DNA of 64,000 bases from Tannerella serpentiformis. Its GTDB lineage: Bacteria; Bacteroidota; Bacteroidia; Bacteroidales; Tannerellaceae. This document shows, piece after piece, positions 8,392-17,729 of the stretch. Within the stretch, counting starts at the first letter, position 1, and each line of letters begins with the position of its first letter. The stretch lies in assembly GCF_003033925.1 (NCBI RefSeq), contig NZ_CP028365.1, positions 1,798,001 through 1,862,000 on the forward strand. Reading direction: 5' to 3'. The notes below the pieces were generated by a model. The model saw only the letters and a program-made list of their open reading frames with translations, had not been told where the DNA came from and did no database searches. Made by a program: the position numbers and the translations under genes.

Positions 8392-9303
8392 TCAGAGCAC
8401 CTCGTCGAGGAAACGGAGGATGTGCGCCGTGTCGTCGGGGTGGAACCAGGTGATGGACGGGTCGCGGCGGAACCAGGTCTGCTGTTTGCGGGCGTAGACG
8501 CGGGTGTTGCGCTTGATGCGGGCCACGGCCTCGTCGAGCGAAAGCTGGCCGTCGAAGTGCTGAAAAAGCTCCTTGTAACCGACTGTGTTGAGGGCGTTGA
8601 GGTGACGCTGGGGGTAGAGGGCGCGGGCCTCGCGGAGGAGGCCGTCGGCCATCATTTGGTCGACGCGGGCGTCGATGCGACGGAAGAGCTCTTCGCGCGG
8701 GCGGACGAGCCCGATCTTGAGGATGCGGAAGGGGCGCACTTTGACGGTACGCGTGCGGAAGTCGGAGTAGGGGCGGCCGGCGGTACGGCAGATCTCGACG
8801 GCGTGGATGACACGACGCGGGTTGCGGCGGTCGACTTCGGCGAAGTGCACGGGGTCGGCCTGTCGGAGCTCGTCGAGCAGGGCGTCGAGTCCGAGGTGCC
8901 CATAGTCCGCCAGGACGGCGGCACGGATGTCGGTGGGTACGGTGGGGATGTCGTCGATGCCCTGACAGACGGCGTCGATGTACATCATCGATCCGCCGGT
9001 GAGGAGGACGGTGGCGTGGGTCGTGAAAAGGGTCGTAAGGAGCGCGAGGGCGTCCGTTTCATAGCGTGCGGCGCTGTACGGTTCGGCGAGGTCGAGGAGG
9101 TCGACAAAGTAGTGCGTGACGCGGGCGCGTTCGTCGGCTGTGGGGGCGGCGGTGCCGATGGGCATGCCGCGATAGATCTGTCGGGAGTCGGCCGAGAGGA
9201 TGGGGCTGCCGAGGCGTTCGGCCAGTCGCAGGCTGAGCGCCGTCTTGCCCACGCCGGTGGGGCCGAGCAGGACGAGGAGGGTGGGGGGCGTCGTCGTTGT
9301 CAA
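8392..9303 (-). CDS. miaA: tRNA dimethylallyltransferase MiaA
   Basis: Adds a dimethylallyl group to A37 of tRNAs that read UNN codons. The P-loop GPTGVGKT, the motif SADSRQIYRGMPIGTA and the C-terminal RVYARKQQTWFRRDP are all present. Two TTG starts are possible and no ATG. The one at 9303 gives 303 residues (TTTTPPTLLVLLGP) and fits the family. The one at 9387 overlaps the upstream stop as TTGA but adds 28 residues encoded by a dispersed hairpin repeat. I prefer 9303. It is the last gene of the lpxD-lpxC/fabZ-lpxA cluster. Confidence 0.93.
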   Translation of the reverse strand: MTTTTPPTLLVLLGPTGVGKTALSLRLAERLGSPILSADSRQIYRGMPIGTAAPTADERARVTHYFVDLLDLAEPYSAARYETDALALLTTLFTTHATVLLTGGSMMYIDAVCQGIDDIPTVPTDIRAAVLADYGHLGLDALLDELRQADPVHFAEVDRRNPRRVIHAVEICRTAGRPYSDFRTRTVKVRPFRILKIGLVRPREELFRRIDARVDQMMADGLLREARALYPQRHLNALNTVGYKELFQHFDGQLSLDEAVARIKRNTRVYARKQQTWFRRDPSITWFHPDDTAHILRFLDEVL

Positions 9304-9338
9304 TGGGTAAAGTGGGGAGGTTATCCTGTTCGCGAGGG

Positions 9339-9373
9339 CGTCAGGGACGCCGGCCAACTTGGCCGGGTACCGG
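9339..9373 (-). repeat. Dispersed hairpin repeat (GTACCCGGCC type), copy 1
   Basis: The segment contains the near-perfect palindrome CCGGCCAACTTGGCCGG and then a GGCGTC...GACGCC inverted repeat. Nearly the same 34-bp unit occurs at 28974-29007. Here it lies in the 80-nt gap between the pRiA4b-type gene and miaA, if miaA starts at 9303. Confidence 0.65.
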
Positions 9374-9383
9374 TAGAGGCGGC

Positions 9384-9965
9384 TCAATAGCGCTCTTCTA
9401 AGTCGGAGAGGCCGACGCTATCGCCATCCTCAAAGCCGCCCATGCCCTCGCGATCGAGTTCGTCGTCGTCATACTCGGAGTCGCCGTAGAAGTCTTCGCC
9501 GGTGGCGGAGACGGTTGGGGTGAGCGTCTTACCGAGATCTTTTTCGAGCTCTTCTTCGGTGAAGGCTTGCTCGGGCGGATCGCCGACAGAGCGTGTGCAG
9601 ACGGCCTCCTGGAGGGTGCGTCCGGTGATGATCTCGCGAAGCTCCATGTAGAAGGCGCGGTCGAACATGTAGTCGAAGACGTAGATGAGTCGCTGGTGCT
9701 CGTCTTCGAGAAGCTCCTCGAGCCGTGTGTCTTCCATGAGGCACGTGTCGGCGTCGGTGGGTGCGCCCATGTCGACGAGGGTGATCTCGGTGCGGCGTGT
9801 CCAGTCGTCGTCGCAGATGAAGAAGCTGCTCATCTCCACGGGCTGGAAGTCGACAGCCTGGAGGATGGCTTGATGGAGGTCGAGGAAGGTGGCCTCGGCG
9901 TCGATTTGTATCTCGCGCTTGAAGTCTTCGACTTCGTCAGAAACAAGTAGGAATCGGTAAACCAT
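9384..9965 (-). CDS. Plasmid pRiA4b ORF-3-like protein (IS1096 TnpR-like fold)
   Basis: A 193-residue acidic protein. The first 100 residues resemble the pRiA4b ORF-3 family: YRFLLVSDEVEDFKREI, then DLHQAILQAVDF and an FFICDDDW segment. The C-terminal 60 residues are dominated by Asp, Glu and Gly and look disordered. The family's biochemical role is not established. ATG at 9965 is chosen because the preceding 25 codons of the open frame are translated repeat DNA. It sits inside the lpx-miaA cluster and is probably co-transcribed with lpxA. Confidence 0.75.
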   Translation of the reverse strand: MVYRFLLVSDEVEDFKREIQIDAEATFLDLHQAILQAVDFQPVEMSSFFICDDDWTRRTEITLVDMGAPTDADTCLMEDTRLEELLEDEHQRLIYVFDYMFDRAFYMELREIITGRTLQEAVCTRSVGDPPEQAFTEEELEKDLGKTLTPTVSATGEDFYGDSEYDDDELDREGMGGFEDGDSVGLSDLEERY

Positions 9966-10064
9966 AGTTAGAGGGTAGAGAGTGGAGGGTAGAGAATAGA
10001 GAGTAGGGGGTAGAGGTTGGAGAATAGAGAGTCGCCTCATGTACCCGGCTCTACCCTCTACCCT
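9966..10064. repeat. CTCTACCCTCTA-type short repeat cluster
   Basis: The gap between lpxA and the pRiA4b-type gene consists of GAGGGTAGAGAGTGGAGGGT-like runs followed by the complementary CTCTACCCTCTACCCTCTAT, so the two halves can pair. A similar run lies at 14657-14702. Nothing else is recognisable here. Confidence 0.7.
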
Positions 10065-10847
10065 CTATTCATCGATGGAGCCGCGGACGATGCCGCGTTT
10101 GGAATGCTTGATGAAGTTAAGGATCAGGTCGCGCTCCGCACCGGGCTCGTACTCGGTTTCGATGGCCTGCAAGGCGTCGGTGTTGTTGAGGCCGCGGGTG
10201 TAGAGGGTGCGATAGATGTCCTGAATGAGGTAGACCTGCTGATTGGAGAAGCCGCGCCGACGTAGGCCAACGATGTTGATGCCGCAGTAGACGATCGGGT
10301 CGCGACCGATCAGCGTGTAGGGGGGGATGTCTTTGCCAACGCGTGATCCACCTTGGATCATCACGTGCTGTGAGATGCGCGTGAACTGGTGCACAAGGAC
10401 GCTGCCGCTGAGGATGGCAAAGTCGTCGATCTCCACCTCGCCAGCGATCTGTGAGGCGTTGCCGATGATCACATGGTTGTGTACGACGCAGTCGTGTGCC
10501 ACGTGCGAATAGGCCATGATCAGGCAGTCGCTGCCCACCACGGTGCGGCCTTTCGAGGCGGTGCCACGGTTGATGGTGACGCATTCGCGGATGGTGGTGC
10601 GGTCGCCAATCTCGGCGGTGGTGTCTTCGCCCGCAAACTTCAGGTCTTGGGGGATGCCAGAGATAACGGCTCCGGGGAAGATGCGGCAGTCACGGCCGAT
10701 GCGTGCACCGTTGAGGATGACGGCGTGGGGGTAGATGTGACATCCGTCGCCAATGACGACGTCGCGCTCGATGTATGCGAAGGGATCGATGGTCACGCCT
10801 TGGCCAATGCGGGCTTCGGGGTGGATGACGGCTGTGGGTGCGTGCAT
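10065..10847 (-). CDS. lpxA: UDP-N-acetylglucosamine O-acyltransferase LpxA
   Basis: First step of lipid A synthesis: transfer of a 3-hydroxyacyl chain from ACP to UDP-GlcNAc. The 260-residue protein is a left-handed beta helix of hexapeptide repeats (IGRDCRIFPGAVI, IGDRTTIRECVTI). It includes the catalytic histidine region SHVAHDCVVHNH and the C-terminal helical domain (GLRRRGFSNQQVYLIQDIYR). The gene starts 6 nt after lpxC-fabZ, so the two are one transcription unit. Confidence 0.96.
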   Translation of the reverse strand: MHAPTAVIHPEARIGQGVTIDPFAYIERDVVIGDGCHIYPHAVILNGARIGRDCRIFPGAVISGIPQDLKFAGEDTTAEIGDRTTIRECVTINRGTASKGRTVVGSDCLIMAYSHVAHDCVVHNHVIIGNASQIAGEVEIDDFAILSGSVLVHQFTRISQHVMIQGGSRVGKDIPPYTLIGRDPIVYCGINIVGLRRRGFSNQQVYLIQDIYRTLYTRGLNNTDALQAIETEYEPGAERDLILNFIKHSKRGIVRGSIDE

Positions 10848-10853
10848 GTCGGC

Positions 10854-12239
10854 TTACTTGTTTTTGACGATTTGGGCCATGAACTCTGCCTCACACACCA
10901 CCTTCTCGCCGACGAAGACGTAGCCCTTCATCGTGGAGATGCCGCGTCGGATGGGCGATATGAGCTGGAGGCGGAAGATGAGTGTATCACCGGGGACAAC
11001 TTTCTGGCGGAACTTGACGCCGTCGATCTTCATGAAATACGTCGAGTAACGCTCCGGTTCGTCGACGGAGTTCAGCACCAAGAGCCCACCCGTTTGTGCC
11101 ATAGCCTCGACGAGCAAGACGCCTGGCATGATCGGCTCCTGTGGGAAGTGGCCCTGGAAGAAGGGTTCGTTGACGCTCACGTTTTTGATGCCCACGATGT
11201 AGTCACCGCCGATCTCGATGATCTTGTCGACCAAGAGGAAGGGGTAACGGTGGGGCAGGAGCTCGCGGATACGGTTGATGTCCATCAGCGGCTCGCGGTT
11301 CGGGTCGTAGACGGGGGCTTGGATGCTATTCAGCTTGATGTCTTTGCGGATCACCTGCGCCAGCTGGTTGTTGATCTTATGGCCCGGTCGGGTAGCGATG
11401 ATGTGGCCCTTGATGGGTTTGCCGATGAGGGCGAGGTCGCCAATCACGTCGAGCAGTTTGTGGCGTGCGGGCTCGTTGGCGTAGGCCAGAGGCTTGTTGT
11501 TTACGTAGCCCAATTCGCAGACGCTTTTGTGCGGCAGACCCAGTTCGTCAGCGATGCGATCGAGCTCTGCCTGCGGCATTTCGCGGTCGTAGATGACGAT
11601 GGCGTTATCGAGGTCGCCGCCCTTGATGAGTCCGTTTTGGAGGAGCATTTCGATCTCACGAACAAAGACAAAGGTGCGTGAGGCCGCTATCTCGTCAGCG
11701 AACTGACTGAGGTCAGAGAGGGTGGCGTATTGGTTGGAGAGGACAGGCGAATCGAAGTCGATCAGCACGTTCATGCTGAACCGGTCGTCGGGCAGGATGG
11801 TGAGCGACGAGCCGGTCTTCTCGTCCTTGACTTCCATTTTGTGGCGCACGATATAGTAGTCTCGGGGGGCGTTTTGCTCCGTGAGGCCCACGCTACGGAT
11901 GCCCTCGGAGAAGGGGTGTGCGCTGCCGTCAAGGATGGGGAATTCGGGGGCGTCGACTTCGATCAGGCAGTTGTCCACTTCCCAGGCATAGAGCGCAGCC
12001 ATAGCGTGTTCGATGGTGCTGATCTGCACGTCCTTCTTTCCCACCACGGTGCCACGCTGGGTGTTGATCACGTTCTCAGCCAGTGCTTCGACGATGGGTG
12101 CACCCTCCAAGTCGGTGCGTCGGATTTGGTAGCCGTGATTTTCAGGGGCGGGTTTGAAGGTGATGTGTATGTCGAGGCCCGTATGCAGGCCTTTGCCTTG
12201 CAGTGAAAATTCGGACGCGAGTGTCTTTTGCTTTTGCAT
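10854..12239 (-). CDS. lpxC: Bifunctional LpxC / FabZ fusion
   Basis: A 461-residue fusion typical of Bacteroidota. Residues 1-300 are UDP-3-O-acyl-N-acetylglucosamine deacetylase with zinc ligands H78, H260 and D264. Residues 320-461 are a 3-hydroxyacyl-ACP dehydratase (FabZ) with catalytic H363 in [12 protein letters not shown] and E377. The fusion links the committed step of lipid A synthesis to the enzyme that competes for 3-hydroxyacyl-ACP. It lies between lpxD (35 nt) and lpxA (6 nt). Confidence 0.97.
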   Translation of the reverse strand: MQKQKTLASEFSLQGKGLHTGLDIHITFKPAPENHGYQIRRTDLEGAPIVEALAENVINTQRGTVVGKKDVQISTIEHAMAALYAWEVDNCLIEVDAPEFPILDGSAHPFSEGIRSVGLTEQNAPRDYYIVRHKMEVKDEKTGSSLTILPDDRFSMNVLIDFDSPVLSNQYATLSDLSQFADEIAASRTFVFVREIEMLLQNGLIKGGDLDNAIVIYDREMPQAELDRIADELGLPHKSVCELGYVNNKPLAYANEPARHKLLDVIGDLALIGKPIKGHIIATRPGHKINNQLAQVIRKDIKLNSIQAPVYDPNREPLMDINRIRELLPHRYPFLLVDKIIEIGGDYIVGIKNVSVNEPFFQGHFPQEPIMPGVLLVEAMAQTGGLLVLNSVDEPERYSTYFMKIDGVKFRQKVVPGDTLIFRLQLISPIRRGISTMKGYVFVGEKVVCEAEFMAQIVKNK

Positions 12240-12274
12240 GATGTGTGGGTGTATGATCGTTATTTAATGGGGGT

Positions 12275-13309
12275 TCATAATCTCTTTTTCAGCTCTTCGA
12301 CCTCCTTACGCAGGCGGTCGATCTCGAGGTACATGTCTGGCAGTTTGCGCAGGGTGATGCTGGATCGGAAGAAGGTCTTGAGGGGCATGGCGGGTGAGCC
12401 CATGACGCGCGATCCGGCGTCGATGTTGCTGATGATGCCCGATTGGGCGCCGATCTGGGTGCCGTCGCCGATGTGGATGTGCCCACCCAGGCCGACTTGC
12501 CCGCCGATCATGCAATGACGGCCCACCTTCGTCGATCCTGACACACCGACTTGCGAGGCCATGACGGTATTCTCGCCGATCTGTACGTTGTGTGCGATCT
12601 GAATCAGGTTGTCCAGCTTGACGCCCCGATGGATGGTGGTGGACTCCATCACGGCGCGATCGATGGTGGTGTTGGCGCCCACTTCGACTTCGTCCTCAAT
12701 GACCACGTTGCCCAACTGTGGGATCTTGCGGTAGGTCCCGTTTTCGGGTGCGAACCCGAAGCCGTCCGAGCCGACGACGGCGCCTGCATGCAGGATGCAG
12801 CGGGATCCGACGACGCAGCCGTTGTAGATGGTGACGTGCGGATAGACGATCGTGTCGTCACCGATCTGGACATTGTCGCCGATGTAAGCGTGCGGATAGA
12901 TGCGGCAGCCGCGGCCGATGACGCTATGCTCACCGATGTAAGCGAAGTGCCCCACATAGCCGCCCGCGCCCACCCGGGCCGAAGGGGCGATGAAGGACGA
13001 GGGGTCGATGCCCTCTTTTTGCGTCTGGGTCTGTTCCACAAAGTGGAGCAGCGAGGCCAGCGCGGCGTAGGCGTTAGGCACACGCAGCAGGGTGGACTCT
13101 ATGGGCGCCGAGGGATGGAAGTCATCGTTGACCAGAACGATGGCCGCCTTCGTGCCATATATATAATGTTCGTATTTGGGGTTGGCAAGGAAGGTGAGGG
13201 TACCCGGTTTCCCTTCCTCGATCTTTGAGAAGCCATTCACTTTAGCTGTCACATCGCCCTCGATCGTTCCGTTGAGGAACTCAGCTATCTGTTTAGCTGT
13301 AAACTCCAT
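12275..13309 (-). CDS. lpxD: UDP-3-O-(3-hydroxyacyl)glucosamine N-acyltransferase LpxD
   Basis: Third step of lipid A synthesis: N-acylation of the deacetylated sugar. The 344-residue protein has the N-terminal uridine-binding domain ([27 protein letters not shown]). A long hexapeptide-repeat helix follows, with the catalytic region [11 protein letters not shown], and a C-terminal helix. The ATG at 13309 is chosen by homology and because a consensus -7 box sits at 13343-13350. It is the first gene of the lpxD-lpxC/fabZ-lpxA unit. Confidence 0.95.
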   Translation of the reverse strand: MEFTAKQIAEFLNGTIEGDVTAKVNGFSKIEEGKPGTLTFLANPKYEHYIYGTKAAIVLVNDDFHPSAPIESTLLRVPNAYAALASLLHFVEQTQTQKEGIDPSSFIAPSARVGAGGYVGHFAYIGEHSVIGRGCRIYPHAYIGDNVQIGDDTIVYPHVTIYNGCVVGSRCILHAGAVVGSDGFGFAPENGTYRKIPQLGNVVIEDEVEVGANTTIDRAVMESTTIHRGVKLDNLIQIAHNVQIGENTVMASQVGVSGSTKVGRHCMIGGQVGLGGHIHIGDGTQIGAQSGIISNIDAGSRVMGSPAMPLKTFFRSSITLRKLPDMYLEIDRLRKEVEELKKRL

Positions 13310-13342
13310 TCCGTGTCTTACGTTCTTTATTATTACCGGCCC

Positions 13343-13350
13343 CAAAGGTA
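13343..13350 (-). promoter_or_regulatory. -7 promoter box (TACCTTTG) for the lpx operon
   Basis: The minus strand reads TACCTTTG, matching TAnnTTTG, 33 nt upstream of the lpxD start. Confidence 0.6.
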
Positions 13351-13429
13351 GACGCTGTTTTTAATCTGATACCTGTTTTCGATTTATTGGGGAGCGTGAC
13401 AATAAGGTCGGAATAGCCTCTCGAGCACT

Positions 13430-13700
13430 CGTCGGCCGTTATGCTTGCTAAGAATAATAAGTCACGTGCATTCGGCTTATTATCCTTTGCGTGGATCGTA
13501 ATTGGATTGTTCATGGTTTATGATTCTTTGCTAGATATCGTGATCCAATCACAAATGCTTTATTTTCTCTTGCGAAAATCATAATCCTTTGGCGAATGGT
13601 TTATTATATTCCACAAGCATCGTAATCCTTTTGTGCATGATTGAATATCGCTATTTGAAGATCGTTATTCGAATGCACAAGGATTATGATTCCTAGAAAG
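13430..13700. repeat. Decayed AT-rich 41/42-bp tandem array
   Basis: Consecutive segments beginning with TTTATnAT are 40, 42, 41, 41 and 42 bp long and share a weak consensus (TTGC..., ATCGTAATCC, GCATG). The sequence is far less conserved than the period. It fills the gap between lpxD and the DUF4198 gene. The 73-codon ORF here (13293-13514, minus) overlaps the lpxD promoter and is not supported. Confidence 0.5.
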
Positions 13701-13847
13701 GATAATAAACCATTTGCGATGGGGTGATTAGGCCTGGTAGGAATCGTAACTCACAACCTTTCGAGTTATGATTCTTGATCCATTTCGGGCCAAGAGCCTC
13801 CTGCGTGGGGCTGTGCGATACCCCGAATGGCTCTCCGAAGCGCCCCT

Positions 13848-14585
13848 TCAGGGCCGGAAGAAGTAGTTGAGGGTGATGTAGTCCGATTGATGGTCGGTTG
13901 AGATGCGTTGGGCGGGGTCTGTGATGGGCGGATTGTCGGTCCACTCGAAGAGGTAATCGGCGGGGAAGAGGAGGGGCGTGGAGGCGATGGCCGTCGTGGC
14001 ATCGCTGCGGAGGTTCTTGCGCCAACCCTTGTCGGAGGTTAGGGTGAGGCGGCGTGAGGGGGCGAGTTGGCCGCCCTCGGTGAGGGTGACAGCGGCGGGT
14101 CGGTCGAGTCGGAAAGGCTCAGCAGGCGGCAGGAAGAGTTGGCCGTGGCTGAAGGGTGAGGCCACGGTGGGCGACCCGTCAGGGTGACCGACGCGCACCC
14201 AGGATTGGGCGCCGTAGGTGATGCGCATGCCCTCGTAGAGGTCGCGGACGGTGTGCTCGAAGTAGAGCAGGTACCAACCGTCGGTGGTTGGGGTGAACGA
14301 GGCCGTGTAACAGCTGTCGGTGGGGGCCTTCTCGAGTGGGATACGCGTGCCGTCGGGGGCGAGGAGGGTGAGGCGACAGTTGGCGATGTCCGAAAACCAG
14401 CGGTCGGCGGGGGAGATCATCCTCAAGGAGAACTCACCGAAGAAGATGCGGACGGTTTGCGGTTGTCCGATGTGCCCCTCGAAGGGTGTATCGATCCACA
14501 TCGTGTGCGCCTTCGTGACGGCGGGGAGGAGGAGCAGGAGGGCCAGCAGCGCGGCCAGTGAAAGGTTGTGCAGTCTCTTGTTCAT
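13848..14585 (-). CDS. Secreted DUF4198-type protein
   Basis: A 245-residue protein with a clear signal peptide (hydrophobic LAALLALLLLLPAVTKA, cleavage before HTMW). The mature N-terminus AHTMWIDTPF and the beta-rich body (FTPTTDGWYLLYFEH) fit the DUF4198/NikM-like family, periplasmic proteins often linked to metal uptake through an N-terminal His. No transporter gene is adjacent, so the role is open. It diverges from the threonine exporter pair. Confidence 0.65.
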   Translation of the reverse strand: MNKRLHNLSLAALLALLLLLPAVTKAHTMWIDTPFEGHIGQPQTVRIFFGEFSLRMISPADRWFSDIANCRLTLLAPDGTRIPLEKAPTDSCYTASFTPTTDGWYLLYFEHTVRDLYEGMRITYGAQSWVRVGHPDGSPTVASPFSHGQLFLPPAEPFRLDRPAAVTLTEGGQLAPSRRLTLTSDKGWRKNLRSDATTAIASTPLLFPADYLFEWTDNPPITDPAQRISTDHQSDYITLNYFFRP

Positions 14586-14656
14586 TGCGGTTTATGGGGT
14601 TGATGTTTCGACTGCAAAGGACGCACTGTGGCTGCTTCTGGGCAATCCCGATTGGT

Positions 14657-14702
14657 GGGGAGAGTAGAGGGTAGAGGGTGGAGAGTAGAGGGTGGAGGCG
14701 GG
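14657..14702. repeat. GAGGGTAGAGAG-type short repeat run
   Basis: A purine-rich run of alternating AGAGTAGAGGG and AGAGGGTGGAG units lies just upstream of the exporter promoter. It is the same type as 9966-10064. Confidence 0.6.
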
Positions 14703-14707
14703 GGCTG

Positions 14708-14715
14708 TACTTTTG
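14708..14715 (+). promoter_or_regulatory. -7 promoter box (TACTTTTG) for the exporter genes
   Basis: An exact TAnnTTTG match 34 nt upstream of the ATG at 14750. Confidence 0.6.
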
Positions 14716-14749
14716 CGGTCGGAAGAATTTGATCAGCATAGCAATCCGT

Positions 14750-15520
14750 ATGACTCACACCCAAGAAAGCCTCTCGTCGCTTTGCGATTTCATCGCCGAA
14801 TACGCCTCACACCTGATGGCGGCGGGGGTACACACGTCGCGTGTCATGCGCAACTCGAAGCGCATCGGCAGCTCTTTTGAGGCGGACGTGAAGATGAGCA
14901 TCCTTCACAAACACATCATTCTGACAGTGATCGACCGCACCACCTCGGAGCAAAGCAACCGGGTGGTGGAGGTGCCCCCGCACCCGATCAGCTTCGAGCA
15001 CAACGCCTCCTTGAGTGCCCTGAGTTGGGCCGCGGCGGACCGCCACCTATCGCTCGATGAGCTGTGGGCGGAGTACACACGCATCGTCTCGGCGCCCATG
15101 ATCCATCCGCTGTTTGTGCTGCTGTTGGTGGGCTTTGCCAACGCCTCGTTCTGCCGACTCTTCGGCGGTGATGCGGTCTCGATGGGCATCGTCTTCTCGT
15201 CCACCTTGACCGGCTTCTACCTCAAGCAACGGATGCAACAGCGGGGCATCAACCCCTATGTCACCTTCATTGTCTCCGCCTTCGTGGCCTCGCTCTGTGC
15301 CTCCACGTCGCTCATCTTCAGCACCACGTCTGACATCGCCCTGGCCACAAGCGTGCTCTACTTGGTGCCGGGCGTACCGCTCATCAATGGCGTGATCGAC
15401 GTCGTCGAGGGGCACGTCCTGACGGGCTTCGCACGCCTCACAGAGGCCGCGCTGCTGATCGTCAACATCGCCATCGGACTCTCTTTCACCCTGCTTTTAG
15501 TCAAGAGTAGCCTGCTGTGA
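14750..15520 (+). CDS. Threonine/serine exporter, ThrE N-terminal half (DUF1212)
   Basis: A 256-residue protein with a soluble N-terminal region and then about five membrane helices. The motif PGVPLINGVIDVVEGH near the C-terminus is characteristic of the ThrE family, which exports threonine and serine. In this phylum the transporter is split in two genes; this is the larger half. ATG at 14750 (THTQESLSS) is chosen because the upstream open frame is repeat DNA and the promoter lies at 14708. The stop abuts the start of the next gene. Confidence 0.85.
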   Translation: MTHTQESLSSLCDFIAEYASHLMAAGVHTSRVMRNSKRIGSSFEADVKMSILHKHIILTVIDRTTSEQSNRVVEVPPHPISFEHNASLSALSWAAADRHLSLDELWAEYTRIVSAPMIHPLFVLLLVGFANASFCRLFGGDAVSMGIVFSSTLTGFYLKQRMQQRGINPYVTFIVSAFVASLCASTSLIFSTTSDIALATSVLYLVPGVPLINGVIDVVEGHVLTGFARLTEAALLIVNIAIGLSFTLLLVKSSLL

Positions 15521-15522
15521 AT

Positions 15523-16014
15523 ATGCTGACGATCACCCTCGACATCCTCTCCGACGCCCTCTTTGCAGCCGTGGCCGGCATCGGCTTCGGGGCCATCTCC
15601 GATCCGCCCCTGAAGGCCTTCAAAATGATTGCCCTGCTGGCCGCGGTGGGCCATACGTGTCGCTTCTGCCTGATGACCTATGCGGGGATAGACATCGCCA
15701 CAGCCTCACTGGCGGCGGCGTTCCTCATTGGCTTCGGCAGTCTGTGGCTTGGCAAGAAGGTCTACTGCCCCATGACGGTGCTCTACATCCCCGCCCTGCT
15801 GCCGATGATCCCCGGACGATACGCTTACAACATGGTCTTCTCGCTCATCATGTGCCTCCAGCGGGTTAACGATCCCGAAGGACTCAGGCGCTACATGGAG
15901 ATGTTCTTCTCCAATGGGATGATCACCGTCACGGTCATCTTCTTGCTGGCCGTCGGCGCCACCTTCCCCATGTTCCTCTTCCCCGGTCGAGCCTTCTCCT
16001 TAACGCGCCATTGA
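15523..16014 (+). CDS. Threonine/serine exporter, ThrE C-terminal half
   Basis: A 163-residue membrane protein with about five hydrophobic segments, matching the ThrE_2/DUF3815 family. The segment MTVLYIPALLPMIPGRYAYN is the counterpart of the PG motif in the first half. A GTG at 15517 overlaps the previous stop; the ATG at 15523 is equally close and preferred. The two halves presumably form one transporter. Confidence 0.85.
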   Translation: MLTITLDILSDALFAAVAGIGFGAISDPPLKAFKMIALLAAVGHTCRFCLMTYAGIDIATASLAAAFLIGFGSLWLGKKVYCPMTVLYIPALLPMIPGRYAYNMVFSLIMCLQRVNDPEGLRRYMEMFFSNGMITVTVIFLLAVGATFPMFLFPGRAFSLTRH

Positions 16015-16020
16015 AGCCTT

Positions 16021-16743
16021 ATGGAAACATTCTGGCGCACGATAGCCTATTACAATGCCTCCACTTGGGCCGGTCAGCTGATCCTTATCCTTGTGGGTAT
16101 CTGCCTGACGGTGCTGCTGGTACGGCGTCCCGCCCCGTGGGTCAAGTGGGCGATGAAGGTCTACTTGGCCGCGATCTATCTGTGGGTGGCCGTGGTCTAC
16201 TACTTTGTCTGCTGCCGCGAGCGTGACTATAACGAGGTGATGGCGCTTTACTGGGCGCTATTGGCGGCCATCTGGGTGTGGGATCTGGCCACGGGCTACA
16301 CCACCTTCGAGCGGTCGCGCAAATATGACCTTGTGGCCTGCGTGCTGCTGACCATGTCCTTCGTCTATCCGCTGATTTCGCTGGCGCGCGGGCTCACCTT
16401 CCCGATGGTCACCTCGCCCGTGATGCCTTGCTCCGTGTCGGTCTTCACCATCGGACTGCTACTCTTCTTCGTCCGTCGGGTGAACCTCTTTCTTGTGTTG
16501 CTGCTCTGTCACTGGGCCCTGATCGGGTTGACGAAGGCCGGATCTTTTCATATCCCCGAGGACTTTGTGCTGGTGGCCACAGCCATCCCGGGGCTGTATC
16601 TCTTCTTCAAGGAGCGCTACCTGACCGACCCCTATCGAGCCACCAAGCCAGATGCGAAATACATCAACGCCCTACTCATCGCCGTCTGCATCGGTCTGGC
16701 CACGCTACTGCTGGTCACGATGGCGAATGCCTTCTTCTTGTAG
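16021..16743 (+). CDS. DUF6064-like multi-helix membrane protein
   Basis: A 240-residue protein with seven to eight hydrophobic helices and no obvious catalytic residues. The N-terminal FWRTIAYYNASTW and LILVGICL segment resembles DUF6064 proteins, whose function is unknown. It starts 6 nt after the exporter gene, so it is likely in the same transcript. Family assignment is from memory of the pattern and is moderate. Confidence 0.6.
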   Translation: METFWRTIAYYNASTWAGQLILILVGICLTVLLVRRPAPWVKWAMKVYLAAIYLWVAVVYYFVCCRERDYNEVMALYWALLAAIWVWDLATGYTTFERSRKYDLVACVLLTMSFVYPLISLARGLTFPMVTSPVMPCSVSVFTIGLLLFFVRRVNLFLVLLLCHWALIGLTKAGSFHIPEDFVLVATAIPGLYLFFKERYLTDPYRATKPDAKYINALLIAVCIGLATLLLVTMANAFFL

Positions 16744-16764
16744 CAGTGTATAGGCGGAAACGAG

Positions 16765-16814
16765 AAAGATCCGGTGGCGTAAGAGGGGGAAAATCCCTAC
16801 GCCATCGGATCTTT
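16765..16814. terminator. Long hairpin between convergent genes
   Basis: AAAGATCCGGTGGCGTA pairs with TACGCCATCGGATCTTT (17 bp, one mismatch) around a 16-nt loop. It ends both the exporter operon and the converging oxidoreductase gene; T tracts are short. Confidence 0.7.
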
Positions 16815-16845
16815 GGTGTTGCCTCTCCGATAGATGTTGGTGATG

Positions 16846-17496
16846 TCAGTAGCCAATGGTGAAGCGGGTGCGGTGATGTGCGGGGTGCTCGAGCTCATCG
16901 ACGAGGGCGGCTGCGTAATCGCGTACGGAGATGTGACTCTTGCCCGTAGCGTCCACGATCAAGTCGTCCTGGCCAAGGCGATACTTACCCGTCTTGCTCC
17001 CCTCAGCGTCGAACTCACCGGCGGGAGAAAAGAAGACCCAGTCGATGTCCGTTTCACGGGTGAGCGTGTTCAGGTAGAAGTCGCCGAGGGGGCGCACACC
17101 ATCCATGATCTCGGCAGGGATGGCGCCGGAGTCCACCACGCGCAGCCCCGGCTTAACGAAGAGGGTACCAGCGCCGCCGACAATGATCAGTTGGGGCACA
17201 CCGCTCCGCTTCGCTGCTTCGAGGATGCGCGGATAGTTCGTCTCGATCAGCCGTTTGATGTCGGGGTTAGCCCATCCGGGATTGTAGGCTGAGATAATGG
17301 CGTCCTTGCCACGTGCTAGGTCGGCCACCTTCTCCACATCGGCTACGTCAGCTTCTGCTGCCTCTACTTGGGAGCTCTTAGAGAGCTTGGCAGCGTTACG
17401 TACGACCGCCGTCACGTGGTGGCCGCGCTCTACCAGTTCGTTGAGGACGGCCGATCCAACGAATCCCGTCGCTCCGATTAAAATCACATTTGCCAT
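16846..17496 (-). CDS. NAD(P)-binding protein (atypical short-chain dehydrogenase)
   Basis: A 216-residue Rossmann-fold protein with the nucleotide-binding motif GATGFVGSAV at residues 8-17, then VTAVVRN and DAIISAY. It fits the NAD(P)H-binding/NmrA-like group, where enzymes act as quinone or flavin reductases or as redox sensors. It lacks a clear YxxxK pair. It is divergent from a HxlR regulator, a common pairing in which the regulator controls the reductase. Confidence 0.8.
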   Translation of the reverse strand: MANVILIGATGFVGSAVLNELVERGHHVTAVVRNAAKLSKSSQVEAAEADVADVEKVADLARGKDAIISAYNPGWANPDIKRLIETNYPRILEAAKRSGVPQLIIVGGAGTLFVKPGLRVVDSGAIPAEIMDGVRPLGDFYLNTLTRETDIDWVFFSPAGEFDAEGSKTGKYRLGQDDLIVDATGKSHISVRDYAAALVDELEHPAHHRTRFTIGY

Positions 17497-17729
17497 AATC
17501 TGGTTATCCTTTCTCTTTTTATAGGGTTACTGTGTCTGAGCCTCTGATTGGCGGTGCGAAGCCGTCTCTCTTTGACGAAGCAAAGGTGCCCGTGTTCGTC
17601 GGGCTGTGAAAGAAGGAACCGGAGGGTGCGTCAGTTTCTGGGAGGTAAGAATTGGGGCGGAATCAGCGGGGCAGTTTGGAAGATTAACCGAGATTAACGA
17701 GGGGGCTTGGCGCCGACTGTTTGCGCCTC

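Noticed and set aside
9304-9387. N-terminal extension of MiaA
   Set aside because: The extra 28 residues come from a dispersed hairpin repeat and a CTCTACC-like run, and MiaA homologues start next to the P-loop strand.
13293-13514. A 73-codon minus-strand ORF upstream of lpxD
   Set aside because: It overlaps the lpxD start and its -7 box, lies in AT-rich periodic DNA and resembles no family I know.
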